Assembly (NCBI RefSeq): GCF_900099895.1
Contig: NZ_FNDY01000015.1
Coordinates: forward strand, 31,573-95,572
DNA: 64,000 nt
Direction of reading: 5' to 3'
DNA from: Paenibacillus naphthalenovorans
GTDB taxonomy: Bacteria > Bacillota > Bacilli > Paenibacillales > NBRC-103111
Shown here: in pieces, positions 26,381-34,971 of the stretch
Position numbering within the stretch: position 1 is the first letter of the stretch
Layout: every line of letters begins with the position of its first letter
Program-made: the position numbers and the translations under genes
Notes under the pieces: generated by a model
The model's input: only the letters and a program-made list of their open reading frames with translations
Databases searched by the model: none
Told to the model about the DNA's origin: nothing

Positions 26381-26884
26381 ATGAATGAAGCGTTGAGCAA
26401 AGCGTTGAACGACCAAATGAATTTTGAGTTTTATTCGGCTCAAGTCTACTTGGCCATGGCGGCCTACTGTTCTTCGGAGAGCCTGGACGGGTTTGCGAAT
26501 TTCTTCATTGTGCAGGCCGAGGAAGAAAGGTTCCATGCGATGAAAATATACAAGTATTTAAACGATCGCGGCGAACGCGTCACCGTATCCGGCATGGATA
26601 CGCCGAATAATAATTACAAGTCCGTACTGGATGCTTATCAGCATGCCTATGAGCATGAGAAAGTTGTGACCAAACGGTTCTATGACTTGTCCGACATTGC
26701 CATGAACGATCGCGAGCATGCCACCATTCATTTTTTGAAGTGGTTTATTGACGAGCAGGTTGAGGAAGAGGCGCTGTTTGACAGCATTATTCAAAAGCTG
26801 AAGCGCATCGATAAAGACAGCAATGCCTTTTTTATGCTCGATACCGAGTTTCTAGCACGCACCTTTACGCCACCGGCCCAGTAA
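26381..26884 (+). CDS. ftnA: Ferritin (bacterial non-haem)
   Basis: A 167-residue iron-storage protein starting MNEALSKALNDQMNFEFYSA. The diiron ferroxidase ligands are in place by alignment to E. coli FtnA: Glu16, Glu49, His52, Glu93 and Gln126. It oxidises Fe(II) and stores it in a 24-mer cage. The ATG at 26381 is chosen because the first nine codons of the longer frame from 26354 lack a ribosome site. The oppositely logical pairing (iron-starvation gene then storage gene) suggests separate promoters; a TTGACG at 26324 may belong to ftnA, but its -10 is unclear. Confidence 0.92.
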   Translation: MNEALSKALNDQMNFEFYSAQVYLAMAAYCSSESLDGFANFFIVQAEEERFHAMKIYKYLNDRGERVTVSGMDTPNNNYKSVLDAYQHAYEHEKVVTKRFYDLSDIAMNDREHATIHFLKWFIDEQVEEEALFDSIIQKLKRIDKDSNAFFMLDTEFLARTFTPPAQ

Positions 26885-26903
26885 CCGGATAGGCGGAGGG
26901 CAC

Positions 26904-26932
26904 TTGCATCCGGCGCATCGTTTGCATATAAT
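26904..26932 (+). promoter_or_regulatory. pheST promoter
   Basis: TTGCAT (26904-26909), a 17-bp spacer and a perfect TATAAT (26927-26932). Transcription would start near 26939 and lead straight into the T-box leader. Confidence 0.65.
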
Positions 26933-26954
26933 ACTTGATAAATCCATAATGATA

Positions 26955-27262
26955 AATGCGTTGACGGAGAAAAGTAAGCAGTGCTTCTTCACAGGGAGGA
27001 TACGCCGGCGATTGAGAGCGTGTCCGAGGAATCAGGCTGCCCAAGTTCGCTCCTGAGCAGTCCTTTGAAACCGTACGTCTGTATCGGCAAGTAGAAGGAA
27101 CCGGTGTCGAACCGCGAATTGTGGTTCATGAACCGTTACGTTCAACGAAGTGGGAGGAACCGTTTCTTCGTGCCTATGCTATGCAGCATAAGAAAGGTTT
27201 TTCCAACAAGGGTGGTACCGCGGCTTTTTCGTCCCTTATCGGACGGAAAAGCCTTTTTTGCG
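26955..27262 (+). promoter_or_regulatory. T-box leader of pheST
   Basis: The conserved T-box/antiterminator sequence AAGGGTGGTACCGCGG is at 27208-27223. It overlaps the 5' arm of the terminator GGCTTTTTCGTCC/GGACGGAAAAGCC (27222-27253) plus six T. The upstream 250 nt would form the specifier-containing stem I; I could not fix the specifier codon with certainty. Uncharged tRNA-Phe should stabilise the antiterminator and allow pheST transcription. The 5' border is approximate. Confidence 0.9.
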
Positions 27263-27332
27263 TTGAGCGAAACCGGGAGGCACTTAAGGCTAAGGCACAT
27301 AATGAAACAACGATTAAGGAGGCGGCATGGCG

Positions 27333-28367
27333 ATGAAAGAACGATTGCTTGCATTAAAGGAAGAGGCGCTTAATGAGCTCGCTCGTGTGGAAAACCAGCA
27401 GCAGCTCAGCGACCTTCGTATCAAGTATTTAGGGAAAAAGGGCCCGCTCACCGAAATTTTGCGCGGTATGGGCGCTTTGAGCGCGGAAGAGCGTCCGGTT
27501 ATCGGTCAAGTGGCCAATGAAGTGCGCGCTGCGATCGAGGAAGTGATTGAAGCCAAGCAGGCAGAATACAACCAAGCGGAAACGCAGGCACGCCTGGCGG
27601 CTGAAACGATTGACGTAACACTCCCGGGGCGGCCCGTTGCACGGGGTGCGGTGCATCCGATCAGCAAGGTGATTCAGGAGATCGAGGATATTTTTATCGG
27701 CATGGGTTATTCGGTGGCCGAAGGCCCTGAGGTGGAACAGGATTACTACAATTTCGAAGCACTGAATTTGCCGAAAAACCACCCGGCGCGCGACATGCAG
27801 GATTCGTTCTATGTAACGGAAGATATTCTGATGCGGACGCACACCTCTCCGGTACAAGTACGGACCATGGAGAAAATGAAAGGCCATGTGCCGGTCAAAA
27901 TCATCTGCCCCGGCCGGGTATACCGCCGTGACGACGACGATGCGACGCATTCCCATATGTTCACGCAAATTGAAGGACTTGTCATCGACAAGGGCATTCG
28001 TATGAGCGACCTCAAGGGGACTTTGCTTCAATTCGTTCAGGAGCTGTTCGGCAAGCAAACGCAAATCCGGATGCGGCCGAGCTTCTTCCCGTTCACGGAG
28101 CCCAGTGCGGAGGTGGATGTCACCTGTGCGATGTGCGGCGGTCACGGCTGCCGGGTGTGCAAGCAGACAGGATGGCTCGAAATCCTTGGCTCCGGCATGG
28201 TGCATCCGCGCGTGCTTGAGATGGCAGGCTATGATCCGCAGGAATACAGCGGATTTGCCTTCGGTCTTGGCGTGGAAAGAATCGCGATGCTGAAATATGA
28301 CATTGAAGATATTCGCCATTTCTATACGAACGATCTGCGGTTCCTGAAGCAGTTCGTGCATATTTAA
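27333..28367 (+). CDS. pheS: Phenylalanyl-tRNA synthetase alpha subunit
   Basis: A 344-residue class II synthetase subunit. An N-terminal coiled coil (about 1-85) binds tRNA. The catalytic core has [19 protein letters not shown], the motif 2 region [35 protein letters not shown] and the motif 3 stretch [11 protein letters not shown]. The ATG at 27333 is chosen over 27327 because AAGGAGG at 27316-27322 gives 10 rather than 4 nt spacing; both are possible. It acts as an alpha2-beta2 complex with PheT, encoded 22 bp downstream, and is under T-box control. Confidence 0.95.
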   Translation: MKERLLALKEEALNELARVENQQQLSDLRIKYLGKKGPLTEILRGMGALSAEERPVIGQVANEVRAAIEEVIEAKQAEYNQAETQARLAAETIDVTLPGRPVARGAVHPISKVIQEIEDIFIGMGYSVAEGPEVEQDYYNFEALNLPKNHPARDMQDSFYVTEDILMRTHTSPVQVRTMEKMKGHVPVKIICPGRVYRRDDDDATHSHMFTQIEGLVIDKGIRMSDLKGTLLQFVQELFGKQTQIRMRPSFFPFTEPSAEVDVTCAMCGGHGCRVCKQTGWLEILGSGMVHPRVLEMAGYDPQEYSGFAFGLGVERIAMLKYDIEDIRHFYTNDLRFLKQFVHI

Positions 28368-28389
28368 GAGGGGAGCGTGACCTGGGGAA

Positions 28390-30840
28390 ATGAAGGTATC
28401 GTATGAATGGTTATCCCAGTATGTGGATATAAGCGGTAATACAGCGGCCGAATTGGCTGAAAAGCTGACTAGAAGCGGGATTGAAGTTGATATTGTGGAA
28501 AACCGGAACAAGGGTGTGGAAAAGGTCGTCGTCGGCTTTGTCAAGTCGCGGGAGAAGCATCCGGATGCCGACAAGCTGAGCGTATGCATCGTCGATGCGG
28601 GCCAAGGCGAAGATCTGCAAATCGTTTGCGGAGCGAAAAATGTGGCTGCAGGCCAGAAGGTGCCTGTCGCGCTAATAGGCGCGAAGCTGCCGGGCGGATT
28701 GTCGATCAAACGCTCGAAGCTGCGCGGCGTGGAGTCGCAGGGAATGATTTGCTCGGCCAAGGAGCTGGGCTTAAACGACAAGCTGCTGCCCAAGGAGATT
28801 CAGGAAGGCATTCTTGTTCTGCCTGAGGACACGGAGGTGGGTGCAAGCATTTTGGATGTGCTCGCTCTAAACGATGAGGTAATGGATCTGGATCTGACGC
28901 CGAACCGTTCGGATTGCTTGAGTATGCTGGGTACGGCTTATGAGATCGGCGCCATTCTCGGCCGGGAAGTCAAGCTGCCTGACGCCGAGTCGGGACTCCG
29001 TAAGAATACAAGCGGAATAAAGGCGGAGGATAAGATATCGGTCGAAATTTCCGCAAAAGATTTGTGCTCGCATTATGCGGCGCGCTTGATCGAAGGCGTA
29101 CGAATCGGAAAGTCACCTTTGTGGCTGCAAAATCGTCTGATGGCGGCCGGAATTCGGCCCATCAATAATATCGTCGACATTACCAACTACGTGATGCTGG
29201 AATTTGGACAGCCGCTGCATGCGTTTGATGCGGATAAGCTGGCCAACGGCCATATTGACGTAAGGCTGGCCCGCGAAGGCGAGAAGCTTGTAACGCTCGA
29301 CGATGTGGAGAGAACGCTTGAGCCTCACATGCTGCTGATTACGGACGGTACGAAGCCGGTCGCGATTGCAGGCGTAATGGGGGGCGCGAATTCCGAGGTC
29401 ACCGAGGGAACGACCCGGATTGTGCTGGAATCGGCCAAATTCGACGGCGGCTCCGTCCGCAAAACGTCGCGTCAGCTCGGGCTCCGTTCCGAGGCGTCTT
29501 TGCGGTTTGAGAAGGAAGTGAATCCGGAAGCGGTCATTCCGGCTTTGAACCGTGCGGCGTCACTGATTGCGGAGCTGGCCGGCGGACAAGTGGCATCGGG
29601 TGTGGTAGAGGCTGTAAGCGGCGAGCATCGGCCGGTGAAGATCGAGATCACCGTAGGCCGCATCAACAGCTACCTTGGTACCGAGTTGTCTGCCGAGGAA
29701 GTGAAAGCCATTTTCGGGCGGTTGAATTTTGCCGTTGAGCCGCTTGATCGGGATGGCTTCCGGGTGCATGTGCCCAGCAGACGCGGTGATATCACGAGAG
29801 CGGTCGACCTCATTGAGGAAGTGGCGCGCCTTCACGGCTACGATCATATTCCGACAACGCTGATGAACGTAGTAACGACGCCGGGCGCACTCACAAGAGA
29901 GCAGTCGATCCGCCGCGTGGTCCGGACGCTTCTGACGAACAGCGGCCTTCATGAGGCCATTACGTATTCGTTCACCCATCCGGAACAGATTCACAGCTTC
30001 CCTGGCGCTCACCGCGAAACGAAGCCGGTAGCCCTGGCGATGCCGATGAGCGAAGAACGCAGCGTGCTACGCACGAGCCTGGTGCCTCATCTGCTGGACG
30101 TGGCTGCATATAACCGCAACCGGAACATCAACGATGTGGCTGTTTTTGAGATTGGCCGCGTGTTCCTCTCGGATGAAGAAACGCTCAGCCGGCTGCCGGA
30201 GGAGAAGCTTATGCTCGCGATCCTGCTGACGGGCAAGCGGAGCGATGTGCATTGGACGGGAAAACCGGGGGACGTGGACTTCTATGATTTGAAGGGGATC
30301 TTTGAAGGGCTCGTCCAGTATCTGGGTATAGAAGGCGTCCGGTACGTAGCGGCAGGTCCGGAAGGCTTCCATCCGGGGCGCTGCGCGCAAGTGGAAGTAG
30401 AGCGTGACGGAGTCCGCAAAATCATCGGAACGCTCGGACAGCTGCACCCGGCACTGCAGCAGCAGAAAGACCTTGCCGACACATACGTATTAGAAGTGGA
30501 AATGGACGCGCTCACGGAGCTAGCGGGTGAACGCTTCACCTATGACCCGCTGCCTCGTTACCCGGCCATTATCCGCGACATGGCGCTGGTGGTGGACCGC
30601 GGCGTAGCCGTGGGCGATTTGCTGGATAAAGCCAGGGAGACGGCGGGTTCTCTGCTTGAGTCGATTCAGGTATTCGATGTTTACACGGGTGAACGGCTTG
30701 GAGCGGATAAGAAAAGCGTCGCCATTTCCCTTGTGTATCGGACGCCGGACCGTACATTGACCGACAATGAGGTAAGCGAATTGCATGGCCGCGTTGTGGC
30801 CGAGCTGGAATCGGCTTTCGCCGCCGTGCTGAGGAAATAA
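28390..30840 (+). CDS. pheT: Phenylalanyl-tRNA synthetase beta subunit
   Basis: An 816-residue subunit of normal length. The N-terminal B1 and tRNA-binding EMAP-like domain (about 40-155, GFVKSREKHPDADKLSVC), the B3/B4 core (LDLTPNRSDCLSMLGTAYE), B5 DNA-binding-like domain (about 405-480) and the C-terminal anticodon-binding domain (about 720-816, LPRYPAIIRDMALVVD) can be followed in order. B3/B4 hydrolyses mischarged Tyr-tRNA-Phe. It is cotranscribed with pheS, and a terminator follows 48 bp downstream. Confidence 0.95.
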   Translation: MKVSYEWLSQYVDISGNTAAELAEKLTRSGIEVDIVENRNKGVEKVVVGFVKSREKHPDADKLSVCIVDAGQGEDLQIVCGAKNVAAGQKVPVALIGAKLPGGLSIKRSKLRGVESQGMICSAKELGLNDKLLPKEIQEGILVLPEDTEVGASILDVLALNDEVMDLDLTPNRSDCLSMLGTAYEIGAILGREVKLPDAESGLRKNTSGIKAEDKISVEISAKDLCSHYAARLIEGVRIGKSPLWLQNRLMAAGIRPINNIVDITNYVMLEFGQPLHAFDADKLANGHIDVRLAREGEKLVTLDDVERTLEPHMLLITDGTKPVAIAGVMGGANSEVTEGTTRIVLESAKFDGGSVRKTSRQLGLRSEASLRFEKEVNPEAVIPALNRAASLIAELAGGQVASGVVEAVSGEHRPVKIEITVGRINSYLGTELSAEEVKAIFGRLNFAVEPLDRDGFRVHVPSRRGDITRAVDLIEEVARLHGYDHIPTTLMNVVTTPGALTREQSIRRVVRTLLTNSGLHEAITYSFTHPEQIHSFPGAHRETKPVALAMPMSEERSVLRTSLVPHLLDVAAYNRNRNINDVAVFEIGRVFLSDEETLSRLPEEKLMLAILLTGKRSDVHWTGKPGDVDFYDLKGIFEGLVQYLGIEGVRYVAAGPEGFHPGRCAQVEVERDGVRKIIGTLGQLHPALQQQKDLADTYVLEVEMDALTELAGERFTYDPLPRYPAIIRDMALVVDRGVAVGDLLDKARETAGSLLESIQVFDVYTGERLGADKKSVAISLVYRTPDRTLTDNEVSELHGRVVAELESAFAAVLRK

Positions 30841-30888
30841 TGGTTCATCTCTTCTGACAAAAGGTTGAGAACTGTAGCAGGAAAAGCG

Positions 30889-30931
30889 ATTCTCCGTATC
30901 GAATGTTTCTAGGATACGGAGAATTTTTTTG
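30889..30931 (+). terminator. Terminator of pheST
   Basis: The 12-bp stem ATTCTCCGTATC/GATACGGAGAAT (30889-30900 and 30913-30924) is followed by seven T. It lies inside the upstream extension of the zapA open frame, which is one reason to start that gene later. Confidence 0.85.
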
Positions 30932-30959
30932 TTTGTTCTGGAAAGGGGAGCAGCGTTTC

Positions 30960-33098
30960 GTGAGCGGTGAAGATAAAGTCCGGATGACCGTAGACATCTA
31001 TGGCACTCAATATAAGCTGATTTCAAGGTCGAGTCCTTCTTATATAAAGAGCGTTGCGGCGCTCGTCAATGATCAAATGCATCGAATTGCCGAAAGCAGT
31101 CCCCGGCTGGATTTGCCCAAAATCGCCGTGCTGGCGGCGGTGAACATGGCGGATGAATGGACACGCATACAGAAGGAGCTGGAAAGCACGCTCGCCAAGG
31201 TGCGGCAGCTTGAAAAAGCGCAGGATGATCTGGCGGAGCTCCGTGGGATTCATGCGCAGCAGCAGGAGGAACTGTCTGCCGTAAACGAGCGGTTGGCCGC
31301 CGTAACGGCGGAGCGGGATGCGCAGCAATCCGCATTCGAGCAAGCCGAGCTGGAGTCGGCTGCACTTCGTGCGGAGCTGAATCAGCTGGAGGACCTGCGG
31401 AAGAAGCTGGAAACGGAACTGGCGGAGGTACGGGAGCGGCTGGACGGTCAATTGGAGCTGACCGGAGAGCTGGAACGGCAGCTGACGGAAGCAGTCGGGC
31501 GTACGTGGGAGCTTGAAGAGCGTGTTCATTCGGATGCGCAGGAAGCGGAGCGCCGCGAAAAGCAGCTGCGGGAACTGGAGCAGGCGAAGCAGGGACTGGA
31601 GCGGCGTATATCTGAGCTGGAGAAAGAGAAAGACGGCCTGCAAGGCCGTGCGGCTTCGCTGGAAGCGCAGCTCGTCAAGCAGGCGGAGGCGGCAAAGCAA
31701 ACGGGACAGCGCCTCTCTGCACAGGAGGCTTGCGTCCGTGAGCTGGAGCAGCGTTTGCAGACCGTACAGGCCGAGCGGGACAAGCTGGTTGAGCAGCTTG
31801 CGACGTGGGAGCGGCAGTATGCAGAGCTCAGCGATCAGCTGGACCTGCTCCAGGAGCAGGTTGCCAAGCGGGAGCAGGAGATTGAGCTGCAGGTAACGCT
31901 CTACAACGAACTGCAGCAGCAGGCAGCGGAAGAGCGTGTGCAGGCGCAGCAGCGTGAAGCGGAGCTGGCAGAGCAGTTGGAGCAAAAGCGGCGGCTGCAG
32001 ATGCAGCTGGGCGAACAGCTGGAGAAAGGCCGGGAACTGCAGCAGCTTAATGACAAGCTGCAATCGGAGCTCGAGGCGCTGCGTCGCGAGCATCATGAGA
32101 AGCAGGAAGAGCTCGGGCTGCAGGAGGAACTTTACCGTGAGCTGGAAACAGAGCTTGAAGGACTGCGGGATCAAAGCAGTTTGCGCGAAGCAGAGCTGCA
32201 GCGGCAGCTGGCGGATCAAGAGAAGCGGCACGCCGGGGAGCTGGCGGCCGTGCGCAATCGCGCCCGCGAGGAAGCTGCGGAGCAGGAAGCAGCTCTGGCG
32301 GAGCTCGAGCGGAAGCTGTCCGAGCGCGAAGCGGAGTGGAAGCAGACAGCCGACGGGTTGGAGGCGCGCCGGGCGGAGCTGGAACGGCAGCTCGCGCAGC
32401 AGCAGGCGTACAATCTGCAGCTGCAGGAAAGCAGCAGCCAGTGGCAGCAGCGCAGCGAGTCGCAGGCGGCTTATGCCGACGAGCTTCGCGCCAAGGTTCA
32501 TGAGCAGCAGGAAGAGCTTGAACTGCAGCAGGAACTGTATGACGAACTGCAGGGACAGTATGACGAGCTTCAGAAGCGCGTCGTTTCCCAGGAAGCGCAG
32601 GCTCGGCAAACGGCGGAAAGGCATGAAGCGTATAGGGCGGAACTGGAAAGCAAGCTGGCTGAACGCGAAAGCGAATTAGCCGAGCTGCGCCGCGAACGCG
32701 AGGCGGCAGAAGAGCTTAGCAGGGCGCTGGTAGAACAGTGCGCTGCGCTCGAAGAACGGCAGATCTCCGCGCAGAGCGAGCGGGATGTGCTCCAGCAGCG
32801 GCTTGCCGCACAGGAAGCCCGCATTGTTGAGCTGGAGGCGCAAGCCGAACTGGCAAAGAAGCTGGGGCGTGATTTGACGGAGCAGCAGGAAGAGCTTGAG
32901 CTGCAGATAGAGCTGTATAATGAGCTGCAGGAACAGTTGAACGCACAGGTGCAGCAGCATAAAGCGCTGCAGGCCGAATACGGACAGCAGCTGGAGAAGG
33001 CGGAACAGGTATATCAGGAACTGGAGACCTTGAGATCCGAATACGAAAAGCTGCAAATCGAATATAACGAGTGGATTGAGCTCGTGGAGAAGGAATAG
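30960..33098 (+). CDS. zapA: ZapA-domain protein with giant coiled coil
   Basis: A 712-residue protein whose first 90 residues (VRMTVDIYGTQYKLISRSSP, LPKIAVLAAVNMADEW) are a ZapA domain, normally a protein of about 90-110 residues that bundles FtsZ filaments at midcell. From about residue 75 to the end it is an almost unbroken coiled coil rich in Glu, Gln, Leu and Ala. The unit QEELELQxELYxELQ recurs near residues 302, 379, 514 and 640. The GTG at 30960 follows AAAGGGGAG. The position pheT-zapA-cvpA-mutS2 is the usual Bacillales order, which supports orthology. The extension may let the protein span or cross-link the division ring. A DNA-repair-type ATPase can be excluded, since no P-loop is present. 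Confidence 0.85.
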   Translation: MSGEDKVRMTVDIYGTQYKLISRSSPSYIKSVAALVNDQMHRIAESSPRLDLPKIAVLAAVNMADEWTRIQKELESTLAKVRQLEKAQDDLAELRGIHAQQQEELSAVNERLAAVTAERDAQQSAFEQAELESAALRAELNQLEDLRKKLETELAEVRERLDGQLELTGELERQLTEAVGRTWELEERVHSDAQEAERREKQLRELEQAKQGLERRISELEKEKDGLQGRAASLEAQLVKQAEAAKQTGQRLSAQEACVRELEQRLQTVQAERDKLVEQLATWERQYAELSDQLDLLQEQVAKREQEIELQVTLYNELQQQAAEERVQAQQREAELAEQLEQKRRLQMQLGEQLEKGRELQQLNDKLQSELEALRREHHEKQEELGLQEELYRELETELEGLRDQSSLREAELQRQLADQEKRHAGELAAVRNRAREEAAEQEAALAELERKLSEREAEWKQTADGLEARRAELERQLAQQQAYNLQLQESSSQWQQRSESQAAYADELRAKVHEQQEELELQQELYDELQGQYDELQKRVVSQEAQARQTAERHEAYRAELESKLAERESELAELRREREAAEELSRALVEQCAALEERQISAQSERDVLQQRLAAQEARIVELEAQAELAKKLGRDLTEQQEELELQIELYNELQEQLNAQVQQHKALQAEYGQQLEKAEQVYQELETLRSEYEKLQIEYNEWIELVEKE

Positions 33099-33102
33099 AA
33101 GA

Positions 33103-33675
33103 ATGAACGGATTGGATTGGGGAGTACTGGTGATCTTGGCTGTCGGGATCGTGCTCGGCTATTCACGTGGGTTCATTGCCCAGCTCCTCTCGATCGCCGG
33201 CTTGTTCGCGGCTTACCTGATTGCATTTGCATTCTACGATGATGCAGCGCCATGGTTTCAAGGAATGCTCGGATATTCGGGACATGAAACTTACTCAAAT
33301 GATGCGTTCCTCACACAAGAGCTGCATCTGGATACTTACGTGTACAATGCGCTTGCTTTCGCTTTCCTGCTGTTTGGCGCCAAATTCGCTTTCAGCATGG
33401 CCGGACGTCTGTTAAACCTGTTGACGGCGGCACCGGGACTCAAGCAAATTAACCAGTTTAGCGGTGCGACATTAGGCTTTATTGAAGCTGCGTTGATTGC
33501 CGTAATTGCCGTCCACATCATGACCGTGCTTCCCAACGACACGTCTCAGCGGCTGTTGAAGCAATCCGCTTTGGCTCCTTATATCCTGGAGCGGACACCG
33601 GTCATCACGGAGAAGCTTCAGGAGCTGTGGAAGAGCCGGGCGGATGGGGATCAGGCGGCCGGACAGTCCGGTTGA
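33103..33675 (+). CDS. CvpA family membrane protein
   Basis: A 190-residue protein with four hydrophobic segments (about 6-25, 28-50, 80-100 and 118-138), beginning MNGLDWGVLVILAVGIVLGYSRGF, the CvpA/YshB signature with a conserved G-x3-G face. The E. coli namesake is needed for colicin V production; the Bacillales homologue is of unknown function. The ATG at 33103 lies 4 bp after zapA, with GAGAAGGAA as ribosome site inside zapA, so the two are coupled. The polX gene that usually follows is not present before mutS2. Confidence 0.85.
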   Translation: MNGLDWGVLVILAVGIVLGYSRGFIAQLLSIAGLFAAYLIAFAFYDDAAPWFQGMLGYSGHETYSNDAFLTQELHLDTYVYNALAFAFLLFGAKFAFSMAGRLLNLLTAAPGLKQINQFSGATLGFIEAALIAVIAVHIMTVLPNDTSQRLLKQSALAPYILERTPVITEKLQELWKSRADGDQAAGQSG

Positions 33676-33740
33676 TTTGATCGATGCTGTCGTTAATCGG
33701 AAAATAAGTTTCGGCTCTAAGGCACACGATAACCGAATAC

Positions 33741-33784
33741 GAAAAAAACAGCCCCACCCGCCATTGCCGTACGGGATGAGGCTG
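33741..33784 (-). terminator. Terminator of the cupredoxin gene
   Basis: CAGCC-CCA-CCCG (33749-33760) pairs with CGGG-ATG-AGGCTG (33772-33784); on the minus strand it is followed by seven T (33742-33748). It ends the CuA lipoprotein gene and may also slow read-through from cvpA. Confidence 0.65.
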
Positions 33785-33797
33785 CTTGTATATGAGT

Positions 33798-34199
33798 TTA
33801 TGCTTCAACGATTAGCTTGGCTCTCATAGCCATATGGCCGGAGCCGCATGGAATGGAGCAAATGATATCATAAGAGCCTTCTTTGTCGACGATCACCGTC
33901 GCCGATTTTTTATTATTGTCCAGATTCACTTTCAGTCCGTTAATGGCGATCCCGTGAAGCCCTTCTTTGTTTTCCAGCGTAAAGGTAACTTCTTGTCCTT
34001 TTTTCACCTTATATTCTTTTTGGTCAAAAGCAAAATTGGTGGCAATCAGCTTGACTTCCTGGGACGATGCGGAGCTTCCTGCCGCTCCTCCTGCTGTGTT
34101 TTCATTGGCAGCAGGCTGCGACGCTTGCGGTTTTGTACCGCAGGCGGACAGTGCAATTATAAGGCCGACAGCCACAATACTGATCATCCACTTTTTCAT
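33798..34199 (-). CDS. Lipoprotein with CuA-type cupredoxin domain
   Basis: A 133-residue protein. A signal peptide with lipobox LSAC puts the lipid-modified Cys20 at the membrane outside. After a Ser/Ala/Gly linker (about 21-47) comes a cupredoxin domain carrying His82, Cys114, Cys118, His122 and Met125 (CSIPCGSGHMAM). This is the exact spacing of the dinuclear CuA site of cytochrome c oxidase subunit II. No transmembrane hairpin or other oxidase gene is present, so it is a free-standing CuA carrier rather than an oxidase subunit. It may shuttle copper or electrons at the outer face of the membrane. The ATG at 34199 follows GGGGGGAA. Confidence 0.85.
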   Translation of the reverse strand: MKKWMISIVAVGLIIALSACGTKPQASQPAANENTAGGAAGSSASSQEVKLIATNFAFDQKEYKVKKGQEVTFTLENKEGLHGIAINGLKVNLDNNKKSATVIVDKEGSYDIICSIPCGSGHMAMRAKLIVEA

Positions 34200-34368
34200 A
34201 TGATCATTCCCCCCACCCGGTTGATTAAAGAATTGTTCATGTATATATATTACCAATATCGGCTTCGTTTGGCTGTGTCAGGGTCGTGACAGACATGTGA
34301 AAAGATCGTGACCGAAACCCGTGTGCATCAAAACAAAAACGGTATCCGGTTAATCCTGTATGTGCTGC

Positions 34369-34404
34369 AAAAAGAAAAGAACTGCCCCATGACCGGGACA
34401 GTTC
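34369..34404 (-). terminator. Terminator of the holin-like gene
   Basis: On the minus strand GAACTGTCCC/GGGGCAGTTC pair (34379-34404) and are followed by TTTTCTTTTT. It lies 5 bp beyond the stop of the gene at 34410. Confidence 0.75.
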
Positions 34405-34409
34405 CTTTG

Positions 34410-34775
34410 TTACTTGGCGCCTTCGCGTTTCGATGCGTGTTCAAAGGGAGTCTTGACCGGAATAAACAAATCGATGATCCCGATCACCAAGGCGGCCAAA
34501 ATGGCGCCGATGATGCTGGTCGATACTCCGGTTACGATAAACTGCGCCAGCCAGATGATAAGGGCGCTCGTAACGAAGCCTACGATCCCCCGTCCAAATG
34601 GCGTAATTTTTCTGCCGAAAACTCCTTCGATGATCCACGCCGCAATGGCGATTACCAGTGCCAGAAAGAAGGCACTCCAGAATCCCCCAACGGAAAATCC
34701 GGGAACAATCCAGCTTACCACCAGCAGCATGATGGCGGAAACGACAAATCTGACGAGATGGCCAAGCAAATGCAT
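34410..34775 (-). CDS. Phage holin family IV/YvlD-type membrane protein
   Basis: A 121-residue protein with four hydrophobic helices (about 5-25, 30-50, 60-80 and 85-108) and a basic C-terminus (FEHASKREGAK). The sequence SWIVPGFSVGGFWSAFFLALVI is typical of the Phage_holin_4_2 group, chiefly chromosomal proteins such as B. subtilis YvlD, part of an envelope-stress operon there. No phage genes are nearby, so a lytic role is unlikely. The ATG at 34775 follows AAGGAGG at 9 nt. Confidence 0.8.
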   Translation of the reverse strand: MHLLGHLVRFVVSAIMLLVVSWIVPGFSVGGFWSAFFLALVIAIAAWIIEGVFGRKITPFGRGIVGFVTSALIIWLAQFIVTGVSTSIIGAILAALVIGIIDLFIPVKTPFEHASKREGAK

Positions 34776-34971
34776 CTGCAGATTCCTCCTTAAAATACGT
34801 TAGTCGCGACGCTTGAGCTTCGCGGGCTTGAAATTAGCTTTACCGCGGACAAAACGCTTTATAAGTGGCAATCCTTAGGGTATCCATAGCTTAACGGCTC
34901 CGACTTGGATATAATAGTATAGCGAATAGCTTTTTCGGTTCTCAAGAAAGGCAGGTTTATAACCAATTCCA

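Noticed and set aside
27429..28793. 454-residue minus-strand ORF across pheS and pheT
   Set aside because: Antisense of two essential, clearly conserved genes; no similarity and no ribosome site.
30903..30959. Longer N-terminus for the ZapA protein
   Set aside because: It lies within the pheST terminator hairpin and has no ribosome site.
31023..32624. 533-residue minus-strand ORF opposite zapA
   Set aside because: It is a Leu/Gln-rich mirror of the coiled-coil repeat codons, lacks a ribosome site and has no recognisable domain.
34410..34775. Holin of a prophage
   Set aside because: No phage structural, lysis or integrase genes around; the protein fits the chromosomal YvlD-like group.
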